Below, in pieces: positions 36,058 through 45,948 of a stretch of DNA of 64,000 bases. The stretch covers positions 1 through 64,000 of the forward strand of contig NZ_QKXH01000011.1 of the NCBI RefSeq assembly GCF_003254745.1. The letters are read 5' to 3'. Each line of letters opens with the position of its first letter. The stretch's first letter is position 1. The position numbers and the translations under genes are program-made. The stretch is from Flavobacterium aquariorum. GTDB taxonomy: Bacteria > Bacteroidota > Bacteroidia > Flavobacteriales > Flavobacteriaceae. The notes under the pieces were generated by a model. That model made no database searches. It was not told the origin of the DNA and saw only the letters and a list, made by a program, of their open reading frames with translations.

Positions 36058-36090
36058 TTGTCATAAAACAATCTTTTCTATTTACTTTTG
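36058..36090 (+). promoter_or_regulatory. Promoter of gldA
   Basis: TTG (36058-36060), 22 nt, TACTTTTG (36083-36090), 16 nt before the ATG at 36107. Confidence 0.6.
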
Positions 36091-36106
36091 TGACAAAAAG
36101 AAAATC

Positions 36107-37003
36107 ATGTCAATAGATGTTATAAACATATCCAAAAGTTATGGTGCTCAAAAAGCATTGGACAACATTTCTTTTTCTATTAAAAAAGGAGAGATTGTTG
36201 GTTTTTTAGGGCCTAATGGTGCCGGAAAATCGACCTTGATGAAAATTTTGACGACTTATCTTCATGCTGATTCTGGTGTTGCGTTAGTCAATGACTTTGA
36301 TGTAAACACCCAGGAAAAATCGGTACAGCTTTCTATTGGCTATTTGCCTGAGCACAATCCGTTGTATCTGGATTTGTATGTGAGAGAGTATTTGGCTTTT
36401 AATGCCGATGTCTATAATGTAGAAAAATCAAGAATCGAAGATGTGATTCAGTTGACGGGTTTACAAACTGAAAGCCATAAAAAAATAGGACAATTGTCTA
36501 AAGGGTATCGTCAGCGTGTGGGACTTGCCAATGCCTTATTGCACAATCCAGATGTTTTGATTCTGGATGAACCTACTACCGGATTGGATCCAAATCAATT
36601 AGTTGAAATCAGAAACGTCATTAAAAACGTAGGACAAGACAAAACAGTTTTTCTTTCGACACACATCATGCAGGAAGTGGAAGCGATTTGCGACCGAGTG
36701 ATTATTATTGACAAAGGACAAATAGTTGCCGATAAAAAACTGGACAATTTAATTTCCGCCAATAAAGAACAAGTAATTGAAGTCGAATTTGATTTGAAAG
36801 TAGAAGAAGGCCTAATTGCTCAAATTCCACATTTGAAATCGTATAAGAACAGTAACGGTTGCTCTTGGGAATTGACTTTTGTTTCTGATAAAGATATGCG
36901 ACCAACGGTTTTTGACTTTGCCTACGATAATGGATTGAAAACTTTACAACTCAACCAAAAGAATAAGAATTTGGAAGCAGTGTTTAGAGAAATTACTAAA
37001 TAA
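36107..37003 (+). CDS. gldA: ABC transporter ATPase, gliding motility protein GldA
   Basis: A 298-residue ABC ATPase: Walker A GPNGAGKST, signature LSKGYRQRVGLANAL, Walker B VLILDEPTTGLDPNQ, and H-loop STHIMQEV. Length, and the opening IDVINISKSYGAQKALDNISFSIKKGEIVGFLGPNGAG, match flavobacterial GldA, which works with GldF and GldG (not in this window) and was found through its need for gliding motility. A general CcmA-type ATPase is the alternative. It is a single-gene transcript with promoter and terminator. Confidence 0.85.
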   Translation: MSIDVINISKSYGAQKALDNISFSIKKGEIVGFLGPNGAGKSTLMKILTTYLHADSGVALVNDFDVNTQEKSVQLSIGYLPEHNPLYLDLYVREYLAFNADVYNVEKSRIEDVIQLTGLQTESHKKIGQLSKGYRQRVGLANALLHNPDVLILDEPTTGLDPNQLVEIRNVIKNVGQDKTVFLSTHIMQEVEAICDRVIIIDKGQIVADKKLDNLISANKEQVIEVEFDLKVEEGLIAQIPHLKSYKNSNGCSWELTFVSDKDMRPTVFDFAYDNGLKTLQLNQKNKNLEAVFREITK

Positions 37004-37010
37004 GTTGCCA

Positions 37011-37041
37011 GATTGCAGACTTTAGTTTGCAGATCGCAGAT
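37011..37041. repeat. Heptamer repeat after gldA
   Basis: GATTGCA GACTTTA GTTTGCA GATCGCA GAT: four degenerate 7-nt units between the gldA stop and its terminator. The first unit equals the first unit of the array at 18321. Confidence 0.75.
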
Positions 37042-37042
37042 G

Positions 37043-37083
37043 AAAAAAAGCTCGTTTAAAGTCATTTTAAACGAGCTTTTTTT
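37043..37083. terminator. Bidirectional terminator, gldA/DoxX-like
   Basis: AAAAAAAGCTCGTTTAAA (37043-37060) pairs with TTTAAACGAGCTTTTTTT (from 37066), loop about 5 nt; serves both convergent genes. Confidence 0.85.
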
Positions 37084-37847
37084 TATTTTACCAGTGACTT
37101 TAGATAGATTGTAAATAGTAATGACAATAAAATTGCCGAAAGACGAACCATATTTTTTGCCAGAGCATTATTAAAACCTAACGAAGGTAAATTGGATTTT
37201 GTTTTAAGAAAAAAGACAACAAGCTTTTTATAATCTAACAATATCAGGAACAAAACACCAATCGTTAACACTACAGATTGCAATAATGCACCCGCATTCA
37301 TTTGATAGAAAACATTAATTAAAGTCAAATTAGCCAGTAGCGAAAATAAAATTATGGCTCCAATCAATAATGTTCTTCGAAACAATAATAGATAACCACC
37401 GCCAATTTGGATAAGTGCTATTATAATTCCAAATGTCTGTGAATGTCCAAAATAAAACCAAGTTAGCCATTCACCCGATTGTTGATTCATAGGCAAACTT
37501 GCAATTTCTGTTGGCACAATAAATTGAAGTCCATAAAACTTCTTCCAACCAAAACTGGCAATATTAAAAGCGATGCAATACCGAATGCTGCCATACAAAA
37601 AACCATACACTTTTACAGAATTCATTTTCTGCTTCTGTTCTAAATAATGCCAGATAAAAGGGAATAATAAAGCGCCCAATAACCCAAGTCCGACTAAAGA
37701 AAAAATGACTGCTGGTGGTAACCAAGAAACATTTCCGCCGTTACCAAGCATTAATATTAAACCGGAAAACACAAATCCAAAGATTAAAGAAGTGCTCATT
37801 TTTTTTCCAATTGAATTTGAAATTTCTGAGGTTGATTGTCCTAACAT
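37083..37847 (-). CDS. DoxX-like membrane protein
   Basis: A 254-residue protein with about seven hydrophobic segments. The central part (GWKKFYGLQFIVPTEIASLPMN ... FIIALIQIGGGYLLLFRRT) resembles DoxX-like quinol-oxidase-related proteins, whose function is mostly unknown. The ATG at 37847 is chosen over an in-frame TTG at 37895. It lies 83 nt from the AraC regulator upstream on the same strand and could be its companion. Confidence 0.6.
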   Translation of the reverse strand: MLGQSTSEISNSIGKKMSTSLIFGFVFSGLILMLGNGGNVSWLPPAVIFSLVGLGLLGALLFPFIWHYLEQKQKMNSVKVYGFLYGSIRYCIAFNIASFGWKKFYGLQFIVPTEIASLPMNQQSGEWLTWFYFGHSQTFGIIIALIQIGGGYLLLFRRTLLIGAIILFSLLANLTLINVFYQMNAGALLQSVVLTIGVLFLILLDYKKLVVFFLKTKSNLPSLGFNNALAKNMVRLSAILLSLLFTIYLKSLVK

Positions 37848-37930
37848 AGCGATTTTTATTTGAGTTAATAGACCACAAATTTGGTTATTAATCAAATATC
37901 GAGTGTTCCGATGTACCCGTTCGAACGTAT

Positions 37931-39058
37931 TTAAGCTTCTTTCTTTTCTAAAATTGCATTTGATTTCACAAACTCTGTTGGAGATAGACCAATATACTTT
38001 TTGAAAGTCGTATTAAAAGTGGTTTTGGAGTTAAACCCAGATTCATAAGCGATTCCCAAAATGTTTAATTGACTATATTTTTCAGATAACAATAATATTT
38101 TCGCCTCTCCGATTCGGTATTTATTTATAAAATTATAGAAGTTATCGCCATATAACTCGTTAATTACAAACGAGGCTTCATTACAACTTGCCCCCATACT
38201 TTTGGCTAATTTGGGCAGACTTAGATCATTTTCCAAATACACTTTTTCAGAATTCATTAGCATGCGTAATTTTTCATCTAACTCATTCAGTCGATTTTCT
38301 GAAACTCTTTTAGGATTCTCTCTTTTATACTCTTTAATAGTTGATAATTCATCTAAATCATTTTTATTAAAATCAAAAATTTCTTTTTGCTGCAAAGAAA
38401 AATAAGCTAGAAAAAACACAGATAAAAGATACAATGAAGGGGTAAACCGAATAATATTTTCCAAGTTAAAAAAGACAAGATTGAGCCAAGCAATTATGAT
38501 TATTACCAAAATCAATAAAAAATATTTTAGCCAGGAAAGATCAATTTGTTCCGTTGATGATGAAAACTGACGAATGTATTTTATGTGTTTCTGCAATTTA
38601 CTAAAAGACAAATACCAGTAAATTATTGTTTGAAGGGGCAATGCAATTTGTAGCACAAAAAAAACTATTCTACTCACAGAAAAACTAAATTCAATGTTTT
38701 TTCCAGTAATAAAAAAAGGAAATCTGAAGAGTAAAAAAAACACAAAAGGCAAAAAATGCCATAAAATTTTCTTGTCAAATTTACTTTGCAATGAGGTGAA
38801 ATATAAAATACTGATATAAAGTAAAGGAGCAGTCAGAAATCTTACCAAACCTATCAACTCAAATATATTGGGATGCTTTAAATGGAAGTTTTGATAAAAC
38901 AAAGGAATTTCAAGCATTGTTAATCCAAGCGTAACAATGAATAATCCCAAATATCTATTTGCAATTACATTAATTTTTCGGAGGTGAGCAATAAGCAAAA
39001 AACCTAACAGAAACGCTGCTCCAGAGGTAATACCCATTATGATTGGAAAATTCATCAT
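37931..39058 (-). CDS. AraC-family regulator with N-terminal membrane domain
   Basis: A 375-residue protein: six or seven hydrophobic segments (residues about 5-235) followed by a charged linker and an AraC-type double helix-turn-helix domain (about 270-370, LPKLAKSMGASCNEASFVINELYGDNFYNFINKYRIGEAKILL and ILGIAYESGFNSKTTFNTTFKKYIGLSPTEF). Such 7TM-HTH proteins are thought to sense a signal in the membrane. The target is unknown; the DoxX-like gene just downstream is a candidate. Confidence 0.82.
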   Translation of the reverse strand: MMNFPIIMGITSGAAFLLGFLLIAHLRKINVIANRYLGLFIVTLGLTMLEIPLFYQNFHLKHPNIFELIGLVRFLTAPLLYISILYFTSLQSKFDKKILWHFLPFVFFLLFRFPFFITGKNIEFSFSVSRIVFFVLQIALPLQTIIYWYLSFSKLQKHIKYIRQFSSSTEQIDLSWLKYFLLILVIIIIAWLNLVFFNLENIIRFTPSLYLLSVFFLAYFSLQQKEIFDFNKNDLDELSTIKEYKRENPKRVSENRLNELDEKLRMLMNSEKVYLENDLSLPKLAKSMGASCNEASFVINELYGDNFYNFINKYRIGEAKILLLSEKYSQLNILGIAYESGFNSKTTFNTTFKKYIGLSPTEFVKSNAILEKKEA

Positions 39059-39133
39059 ATCAAAAAATCAATTTATAGTATTCCAGAAACAATCTCAAAT
39101 ATAAGGCAATTTATGCATTGATTCAGAAAACAA

Positions 39134-40546
39134 CTATTTGATTCCCAACTCCAAAACACTCGCTTTCATTTCCGCTATCGCCAACTGAACATCAAATTCA
39201 GTGGTTCTCCAATTGACAAACGAAGCCCGAATTCCTTTGCGGTTTTGATATACTGTTGGTGTCATAAATACTTTTTCTTTATCATTGAGATGAGTCAAAA
39301 ATAAATTTACTTTTTCCTGATTGTGTTCTCCTGCTAAAGTAAAACAAACATTATTGAGACGGGTTGGTGCCAATAATTCGAAGCTTTCATCATTAGTTAT
39401 AAAAGCATCCAATTGCAATGCCATCATAACACTATTTTCTACAATGTCTTGGAATCCCTGTTTTCCATACGCCAATAACGAAAACCAAACAGGCAACGCT
39501 TTTAAGCGTCTGGAATTCTCCGGCAAGAAATTCAGGTAACTGAAATTTTCCAATGGATCCCCCAAATATGGAGCATTCGAATTTTGAAACGTTTCAATTT
39601 GAAGATTTTTATGTTGCTCTTTTACCAGATAAAAAGCACTTTCGTAAGGAACATTCAGCCATTTATGGCAATCTATGGTAATACTATCTGCATTTTTCCA
39701 ACCGTCTACTAAATGTTTGTATTTTGGGGAACAAGCGGCAAAACCTCCGAAAGCGGCATCAATATGCCACCAAAAATTGTATTTTTCTTTGAGTTTGGCA
39801 ATTGCATTAAAATCATCAAAATCGGCTGAGTTGACTGTTCCTGCACTCGATATCAAAATAAAAGGCTTACCATTTAGATTTTTTATGTTTAGTTCCAAAT
39901 CGGTTATATCAATGGCTTCCCGATTTCCTTCGACTGTTTTTATTTTAGTGAAGTTTTGGCTTCCGATTCCCAACATTGCCAAACATTTTACTGAAGATGA
40001 ATGTGGCGTAGCCGAAAGAATATTTAGAGGAGCAGTAATTCCATTTTTTGCAAAATCATAACCCAATTGTTTTCCGAACCATTGTCGAGCTACCGCCAAA
40101 CAAGTGAAATTCGACATTGTAGCACCTGTCACAAATCCACCCAAAAATGATTTAGGCAGATCCAATAATTGCAACAATAAATTGATGGTTTCTATTTCTA
40201 TCAAAGCCGAAACTCCGCCTTGAGCTTTTGTGGCCTGAGCATTTGGGTCGTAAATAGTAGTCAGCCAATCTCCCACAATTGAAGCTGGTGTTGCCCCTCC
40301 CGTAACAAAACCCCAATATCTAGGTCCAGCCTGTGAAACCATCAAAGGAGCCAAACGTTGATTGAATTCTTCCAAAGCCGACATTGCTCCAAAACCAGAA
40401 TCATTTAGATTTCTGTTGGTCGTTATTTTATTTTGGGTTGAAGTGGGAACGCTATCAATAACATTGAGAAAATCAATTCCTTGTTGTTTTACTTGTTCAA
40501 GAATGTTTTCAATGTCTTTTAAATCTTGTTGAAGGGTTGTATTCAT
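39134..40546 (-). CDS. PLP-dependent group II decarboxylase
   Basis: A 470-residue enzyme of the aromatic amino acid/glutamate decarboxylase family. Seen: GFVTGGATPASIVGDWLTTIYDPNAQ, GFVTGATMSNFTCLAVARQW, ATPHSSSVKCLAMLGIG, WWHIDAAFGGFAACSP and the PLP lysine in ITIDCHKWLNVPYES at about residue 295. It releases CO2 from an amino acid; which one is not decidable. Tyrosine, DOPA, tryptophan or 2,4-diaminobutyrate are possibilities. No neighbour gives a pathway. Confidence 0.85.
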   Translation of the reverse strand: MNTTLQQDLKDIENILEQVKQQGIDFLNVIDSVPTSTQNKITTNRNLNDSGFGAMSALEEFNQRLAPLMVSQAGPRYWGFVTGGATPASIVGDWLTTIYDPNAQATKAQGGVSALIEIETINLLLQLLDLPKSFLGGFVTGATMSNFTCLAVARQWFGKQLGYDFAKNGITAPLNILSATPHSSSVKCLAMLGIGSQNFTKIKTVEGNREAIDITDLELNIKNLNGKPFILISSAGTVNSADFDDFNAIAKLKEKYNFWWHIDAAFGGFAACSPKYKHLVDGWKNADSITIDCHKWLNVPYESAFYLVKEQHKNLQIETFQNSNAPYLGDPLENFSYLNFLPENSRRLKALPVWFSLLAYGKQGFQDIVENSVMMALQLDAFITNDESFELLAPTRLNNVCFTLAGEHNQEKVNLFLTHLNDKEKVFMTPTVYQNRKGIRASFVNWRTTEFDVQLAIAEMKASVLELGIK

Positions 40547-40752
40547 TCCATTTTTATTTTAAAATGTTTTTGAGCTCGAATTTAACAAATTACTCCTATT
40601 CAACTTACAAAAAAGACAAAAAGAATACTTTTCATTAAATTAAAAATCTAATTCAAGTATATTAGAAACAGAAATAGTTAGAAGAATAAATAAAATATCG
40701 AAAAGCAGTTTTATTTTAGGTTTGTCAAACTGCAATTATTTAATGATCCCAA

Positions 40753-40794
40753 TAAAAAAGAGGCTGTCCAAAAATTACTTTTCGGACAGCCTCT
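40753..40794 (-). terminator. Terminator of the type IX cargo gene
   Basis: AGAGGCTGTCC (40759-40769) pairs perfectly with GGACAGCCTCT (40784-40794); the loop can pair further (AAAA/TTTT). A-run at 40754-40759 gives the U-tract on the minus strand. Confidence 0.85.
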
Positions 40795-40819
40795 AGAATT
40801 GATAATCTAATTATAAAAC

Positions 40820-43800
40820 TTATTCCTTCAGTATCTTTAGTGTTTTTGACTGATTGTTTTCAGTAATTATTTTCATTAAATACATACCATTTGCATTGTT
40901 ACTTAAATTTAATGAAGTCGTACCTGAATTAATTTTTTTACTATAAATAGTTTGTCCCAATATATCATAGATTTCCATTTTTGCAGAAGAATCTAAACTA
41001 ATAGAAATCACATCATTAAATGGATTAGGGTACACACTTAGTTTTGAGTTAAAATCAAAATCTTTGTTTCCTAATGTAGTGATATCAAAACATGTGCTTC
41101 TTTGAGTACACCCATTTTTTGTAACTTCTACGGAGTATGATCCTACAACCATAGCTGTATAGGATTGGTTTGTTTCGCCAGTTAGGTTTGCATAAATTCC
41201 GCCATTGCAAGTCATCCACTGGTATGTTGTTGCACTTGTTTCATCTGCAGAAAGTGTATCTAAATTACGGGTAATCGTATTGGCTGTAAATGAATTATTC
41301 ACTTTAACTATTGCGCTTGATGTCGTTACATTTCCACTATTATCTGTTACAGTTAGTGTTACCGTATTATCACCAACATTATCACATGTAAAACTATCCG
41401 GACTAACCATTATACTTGCTATTCCACAATTATCTGAACTTCCGTTGTCGATTTGGGATGCTATTATCGAAACAGCTCCTGTAACTCCTAGTTGAACAGT
41501 GATATTCTTGGTTAAAACCGTTGGAGGAGTAACATCCTGAACAGTTACTATTGCAGTTGCAGTTGAAGCATTCCCACTACTATCAGTTACAGTCAAAGTA
41601 ACAGTATTATTACCAACATTGGCACAGCTAAATGAAGTTTTGTCCAGTGCTAGTGTAGCAATTCCACAACTATCTGAACTTCCGTTATCGATTTGGGCTA
41701 ACGTTATAGAAGCGGTTCCTATAGTACCCAACTGAACAGTGATATCTTGAGTTAAAGCTGTAGGCAATATATTATCGATAACTGTTACGGTTTGAGTAGC
41801 TTCAACCGCTGCATTTCCATTCGCATCATTTACATTCCACGCTATGGTTGTTGTTCCTGTTGGATAAAGATCCGAAAGTAATTTTCCATCGCTTCGTACT
41901 CCCGTTGGTGTTCCAACTGTACAATTGTCTGCTGCCGAAGCCGAAACAACTACTGTTGCTCCGCAAACACCCGAATCCACATTTACATTTTTATCTCCAT
42001 TGGAAGTGATTACCGGTTTCTCATTGTCGCTAACTATTACCGTTTGAATAACTTCAACCGCTGCATTTCCATTAGCATCGGTTACATTCCATGCAATAGT
42101 TGTTGTTCCTGTTGGATAAAGGTCCGAAAGTAATTTTGCGTCACTTCGTACTCCGGTTGGGGCGCCTACCGAACAATTGTCTGCTGCCGAAGCCGAAACA
42201 ACTACTGTTGCACCGCAAACGCCTAGATCCAAATTTACATTTTTATCTCCATCAGCCGTTATTACGGGTACTTCATTATCAGTTACTGTAACCGTTTGAG
42301 TTACTTCAACTGCTGTATTTCCATTAGCATCAGTTACATTCCAAGCGATAGTTGTAGTTCCTGTTGGATAAAGATCTGTAAGTAATTTACCGTCATTCCG
42401 TACTCCGTCAGGTGTCCCAACTGTACAATTGTCTGCTACCGTAGCCGAAACGACTACTGTTGCTCCACATACACCTAATTCAGCATCTGTATTTATATCT
42501 CCATTTGAAGTAATGACTGGAACTAATACGTCTTTTACAATTACTCTTGCAGTTCGTGAAGCAGAGTTACCAGCTGCATCGGTGACAGTTAATTTTACTC
42601 TATTTCCAAATGCCCCATTTTCATAGACATTCCCATTAGATATTTTACATCCATTAATTGTACCTGAACCTGAGTTAGAATCGGATGTCCAAATAGTCTC
42701 TCCGTCAAAAGCAGTATTATAAGCCGATTGAGGAGTCGCAACTGAGTTGATATAAGCCCCCGTGTTGGCATCAAACGAATGAATAGCATTCATAGTAGTA
42801 GGAACAGTTGAGATACCATCATTATCATGACCTGAAATATAAATAATTCCATTCGCGTATACTAAACCCCCATATATTTCAAAGTAACCCGGAAGTGTAA
42901 TGTTTTTTACAAAAGCCCCAGTAGTTTTATCCAATACAACAATAGTGTCTGTAGAGTAAGTCATTGCAAACACATACAAATCATTAGTAGTCACTGCCGA
43001 AGCGTAGAAACCTAAATTGTAAGACCACACAACTGTATCTCCGTTTATTCTCGTAATTGTGTAGTTATAAAAATTCGCCGTGTAATAATCGGAACTTGAT
43101 TTATCCATCCACAACTGCATAATCTGGCTTACCGGAGCAGTAAAACTACCAATTAAATTATGTGAACTATCATATTTATAGATTGTTGACCCAGACCACT
43201 CCGGATACCAAAATTCATTTGTATTTGGATTGTATCCGCCACCCCAAGAGTGTATATTTTGAGAAACATCAGGTACATTTGTAAACGCCACAGGTTGCGC
43301 GACAGAAATAGCTCCAATATCAGCACAAGAGAAAGTCGTTTTATCCAAACTCCTATTTACAATACCACAGTTATCCGATGAATTATTGTCAATCATCTCC
43401 GGTGTTACAACAACTTGACCATCTGCTCCTAAATTAACCGTTATGTCCTGAGTACTAATAGTAGGTTTGCTATCGTCTTTGACTAGAACACTTGTACTGG
43501 ATGTTGCTCCATAAGAGTCCGTAACTGTATAATCGTGTGTACCTGGACCAACAATAAATTCACCAGTTCCAGTATACGGAGACTGCCCTCCAGTAGCTGT
43601 TACAGTAACTGTGGTTAAGCATGAAGAAGATGAAAATGGTGCAACAACTGCGTCAATAGTCACCATGGCAATTTTTATAGCACCATAAGAACCCCCGCCT
43701 GATTCCGTGATTCTATATTCAATTGTAGAGTTAGCATCAAGAACACCTTCCCAAACATCAGTATGACTATCGCAGCAACCTATATGATTCCAAACTTCCA

Positions 43801-44161
43801 CACCATTGATCAATAAATATGCCTCATCATCATGACCTGGAATGTCAATCAGATAATACCCTGGAGTAAATCCCTGACGCTTTGCAGCATATGAATGGTA
43901 ATCATTACCTACCACATTTCCTGCATAACCAGAAGCATCTGATGGACTGCCATTAAGATCCCATCTTGACTGTGTATCAAATGATAAACTGGATTCAGTA
44001 TAAAATCCCGCATAATTAGATAAAGGAAACGAAGTATCAGTGGAATTATAAGCATATACATTCCATACATTATCCCCAAAAACAGAGGGATCTCCATTTT
44101 GTGCATTTGTTGTATTAAAAAAACTAAAAACAATAATAATAAAGAGTAATTTTAATTTCAT
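40820..44161 (-). CDS. Large secreted HYR-type repeat protein with type IX sorting domain
   Basis: A 1113-residue cell-surface or secreted protein. In order: signal peptide (1-20), an N-terminal beta domain, an HYR-like repeat (TISTQDITVNLGADGQVVVTPEMIDNNSSDNCG), a region of about 230 residues with beta-propeller-like strands (YDSSHNLIG, WSYNLGF, AMTYSTDTIVVLDKTTGAFV, YISGHDNDG) inserted inside it, three near-identical 78-80-residue repeats (ITADGDKNVNLDLGVCGATVVVSA...), two more HYR-type repeats, an Ig-like segment, and a C-terminal Por secretion (type A) domain (LSVYPNPFNDVISISLDS ... MYLMKIITENNQSKTLKILKE). It should leave the cell by the type IX system. The ligand is unknown. Confidence 0.88.
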   Translation of the reverse strand: MKLKLLFIIIVFSFFNTTNAQNGDPSVFGDNVWNVYAYNSTDTSFPLSNYAGFYTESSLSFDTQSRWDLNGSPSDASGYAGNVVGNDYHSYAAKRQGFTPGYYLIDIPGHDDEAYLLINGVEVWNHIGCCDSHTDVWEGVLDANSTIEYRITESGGGSYGAIKIAMVTIDAVVAPFSSSSCLTTVTVTATGGQSPYTGTGEFIVGPGTHDYTVTDSYGATSSTSVLVKDDSKPTISTQDITVNLGADGQVVVTPEMIDNNSSDNCGIVNRSLDKTTFSCADIGAISVAQPVAFTNVPDVSQNIHSWGGGYNPNTNEFWYPEWSGSTIYKYDSSHNLIGSFTAPVSQIMQLWMDKSSSDYYTANFYNYTITRINGDTVVWSYNLGFYASAVTTNDLYVFAMTYSTDTIVVLDKTTGAFVKNITLPGYFEIYGGLVYANGIIYISGHDNDGISTVPTTMNAIHSFDANTGAYINSVATPQSAYNTAFDGETIWTSDSNSGSGTINGCKISNGNVYENGAFGNRVKLTVTDAAGNSASRTARVIVKDVLVPVITSNGDINTDAELGVCGATVVVSATVADNCTVGTPDGVRNDGKLLTDLYPTGTTTIAWNVTDANGNTAVEVTQTVTVTDNEVPVITADGDKNVNLDLGVCGATVVVSASAADNCSVGAPTGVRSDAKLLSDLYPTGTTTIAWNVTDANGNAAVEVIQTVIVSDNEKPVITSNGDKNVNVDSGVCGATVVVSASAADNCTVGTPTGVRSDGKLLSDLYPTGTTTIAWNVNDANGNAAVEATQTVTVIDNILPTALTQDITVQLGTIGTASITLAQIDNGSSDSCGIATLALDKTSFSCANVGNNTVTLTVTDSSGNASTATAIVTVQDVTPPTVLTKNITVQLGVTGAVSIIASQIDNGSSDNCGIASIMVSPDSFTCDNVGDNTVTLTVTDNSGNVTTSSAIVKVNNSFTANTITRNLDTLSADETSATTYQWMTCNGGIYANLTGETNQSYTAMVVGSYSVEVTKNGCTQRSTCFDITTLGNKDFDFNSKLSVYPNPFNDVISISLDSSAKMEIYDILGQTIYSKKINSGTTSLNLSNNANGMYLMKIITENNQSKTLKILKE

Positions 44162-44462
44162 ACTAGTTTGTTTAGATTAATAATCTGTAAAACTAGATAA
44201 CAATAAAATAAATGAATAGCCCATTACGACATACTTTAAATTTGATATAAGTCAGTTTTGTTTAAAACCTAATACTATTCTTCAAAAAAGACACGACGAT
44301 TCCTTAATTGAATCAGGCTTGGTACTGAGCCATTTTCACGGTAAAATATATTCTAAGGATAAAGGTGAAGTTTCTGTAAAATCCACATGCAATTACTTAA
44401 AATTAAATACACTCAAAATAAAAATCTGTTTTTGAATCCTAAAATGAGTTAAAAACGATGTG
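44162..44462. other. AT-rich spacer, nothing recognised
   Basis: 301 nt upstream of the type IX cargo gene and downstream of the AraC gene. GGCTTGGTACTGAGCC near 44328-44345 can form a weak hairpin. No consensus promoter was found. Confidence 0.5.
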
Positions 44463-45539
44463 TTAATTAGGTCGAAGTACTTCGGAAGGGAGAATCCCAA
44501 AGCGTTTTTTGAAAGCTGCTGTAAATTTGCTAGCACTTTCGTAGCCGGTAGCAATCGCAATACTTTTGATTTGTAAATCTGATTTTTGAATCAACTGCAT
44601 GGCCAGTTGTATATTTTTTTCTTTATGATATTGCAACATTGACGAACCAAAGACAGATTTAAAAATAGCTTTTAGTTTTGTGGGAGACATATGTACATCA
44701 AGAGCAATCTTTTCTACACCAACAAAAGGAGATGTCAAATGATGCAATATAATTTTTTCTGCTTTGGCCACATTTGAATAGTCTATATTGCTTAGCGATT
44801 TGTATTCTTGGATACGGGAAGTTTCTAATGTTGTTTTAAAAAATGTTATGATCGTTTTACATACTTCATTTTTTAAATTCATTAAATCAAAAGATTCTTT
44901 ATTGTTGTTTTCTAAAACTTTCCAAATCTCATTTGACATTTTATCAAGATTCGGAACCACATCCAACCAAGTTAGAAATCCAGTTTCCCGATTTAAAAAT
45001 TTTTGAAGCTCCTCTCCTTTATCCAGAATTTGTGATGAGAGATTCTTTTCTGCCCACTTTTTATTAAAAACTAAGTTGCAAAATTTGCCTGTAGTCCCTT
45101 TATAAAAATAAGTAGAAACTACTGTTTTAGGCTTATAAAAAGTCCAACATTTACTCAAAAGCATCACTTTATCAGTTAGAGCATTACCTGTAGGGAACCC
45201 ATATTCAAAAACAGAAAAAGAAAGAAAGTAATAATCACTAACCTCTGCCTCATCGTATAATGCTTTTGCAATAATGTTTTGTTCAATTTTAATATTTGTT
45301 GCCAAAATCCACAGGCCTTCTTCAATTTTACGATAATGCATTACTCCTGTACAAAATGGGCTATTGGTATAGATCGCTTGTTCAACAGCTTTGTGCTGTA
45401 CAACGGGAATTTTGGTTATACTATTCACCATTCTTTGTGGAGAATTTGACAAATACGGTAATTCAAAAAAATCATCACGGTAAAAAAAGAGATATTTTTG
45501 AATGACTTTATCCCATTCGTTTACTTGTTTTGTTATCAT
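44463..45539 (-). CDS. AraC-family transcriptional regulator
   Basis: A 358-residue soluble regulator. The C-terminal 100 residues form the AraC double helix-turn-helix (GVEKIALDVHMSPTKLKAIFKSVFGSSMLQYHKEKNIQLAMQLI and IKSIAIATGYESASKFTAAFKKRFGILPSEVLRP). The N-terminal 250 residues are not recognised beyond mixed alpha/beta content and may sense a ligand. No membrane segment. The target is unknown; the type IX cargo gene lies next on the same strand. Confidence 0.82.
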   Translation of the reverse strand: MITKQVNEWDKVIQKYLFFYRDDFFELPYLSNSPQRMVNSITKIPVVQHKAVEQAIYTNSPFCTGVMHYRKIEEGLWILATNIKIEQNIIAKALYDEAEVSDYYFLSFSVFEYGFPTGNALTDKVMLLSKCWTFYKPKTVVSTYFYKGTTGKFCNLVFNKKWAEKNLSSQILDKGEELQKFLNRETGFLTWLDVVPNLDKMSNEIWKVLENNNKESFDLMNLKNEVCKTIITFFKTTLETSRIQEYKSLSNIDYSNVAKAEKIILHHLTSPFVGVEKIALDVHMSPTKLKAIFKSVFGSSMLQYHKEKNIQLAMQLIQKSDLQIKSIAIATGYESASKFTAAFKKRFGILPSEVLRPN

Positions 45540-45867
45540 AACCTGCTTGATGTAATAAATTTAATTGCTAATTTCAAATCAGTTTGAGTGATTTCTTGAC
45601 AGGAAACGACCTAAAGAAAATTGCGATCAATTGCTAATTCTTTTATATCTAATGGGGTAAAGCTACATATAATATAATTGTAAAATTTTATTTTAATTCA
45701 TTGAAATCGAATTATTATAATATTCCTAATAGTTGCAATTTTAATTCTAATAAAATTATTTTTATATGTTTTTTTACATTAAAAATACCTTATATGTTTT
45801 TCTGCGAACTCAGATTTTTTTTATTAAATTACGTTGGATTTCAATATTCTTTCATTTAAAGTAAAAA
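45540..45867. other. AT-rich spacer between metF terminator and AraC gene
   Basis: Very A/T-rich, no open frame or hairpin seen. A near-consensus TAAATTTA lies near 45557-45566 on the minus strand, upstream of the AraC gene. Confidence 0.5.
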
Positions 45868-45913
45868 ACCCTTTCCCGGTCTCTCTTTTTTGAGACTAGA
45901 AAAGGATTGTAAC
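45862..45913 (-). terminator. Terminator of the met operon
   Basis: On the minus strand CCTTTTC and GTCTC pair with GAGAC and GGAAAGG around an A-rich loop, then GGGTTTTTT. It follows the metF stop at 45949. Confidence 0.7.
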
Positions 45914-45948
45914 GTACTGTAAGATTTTCAAGAAATTGTAAAAAGTTC

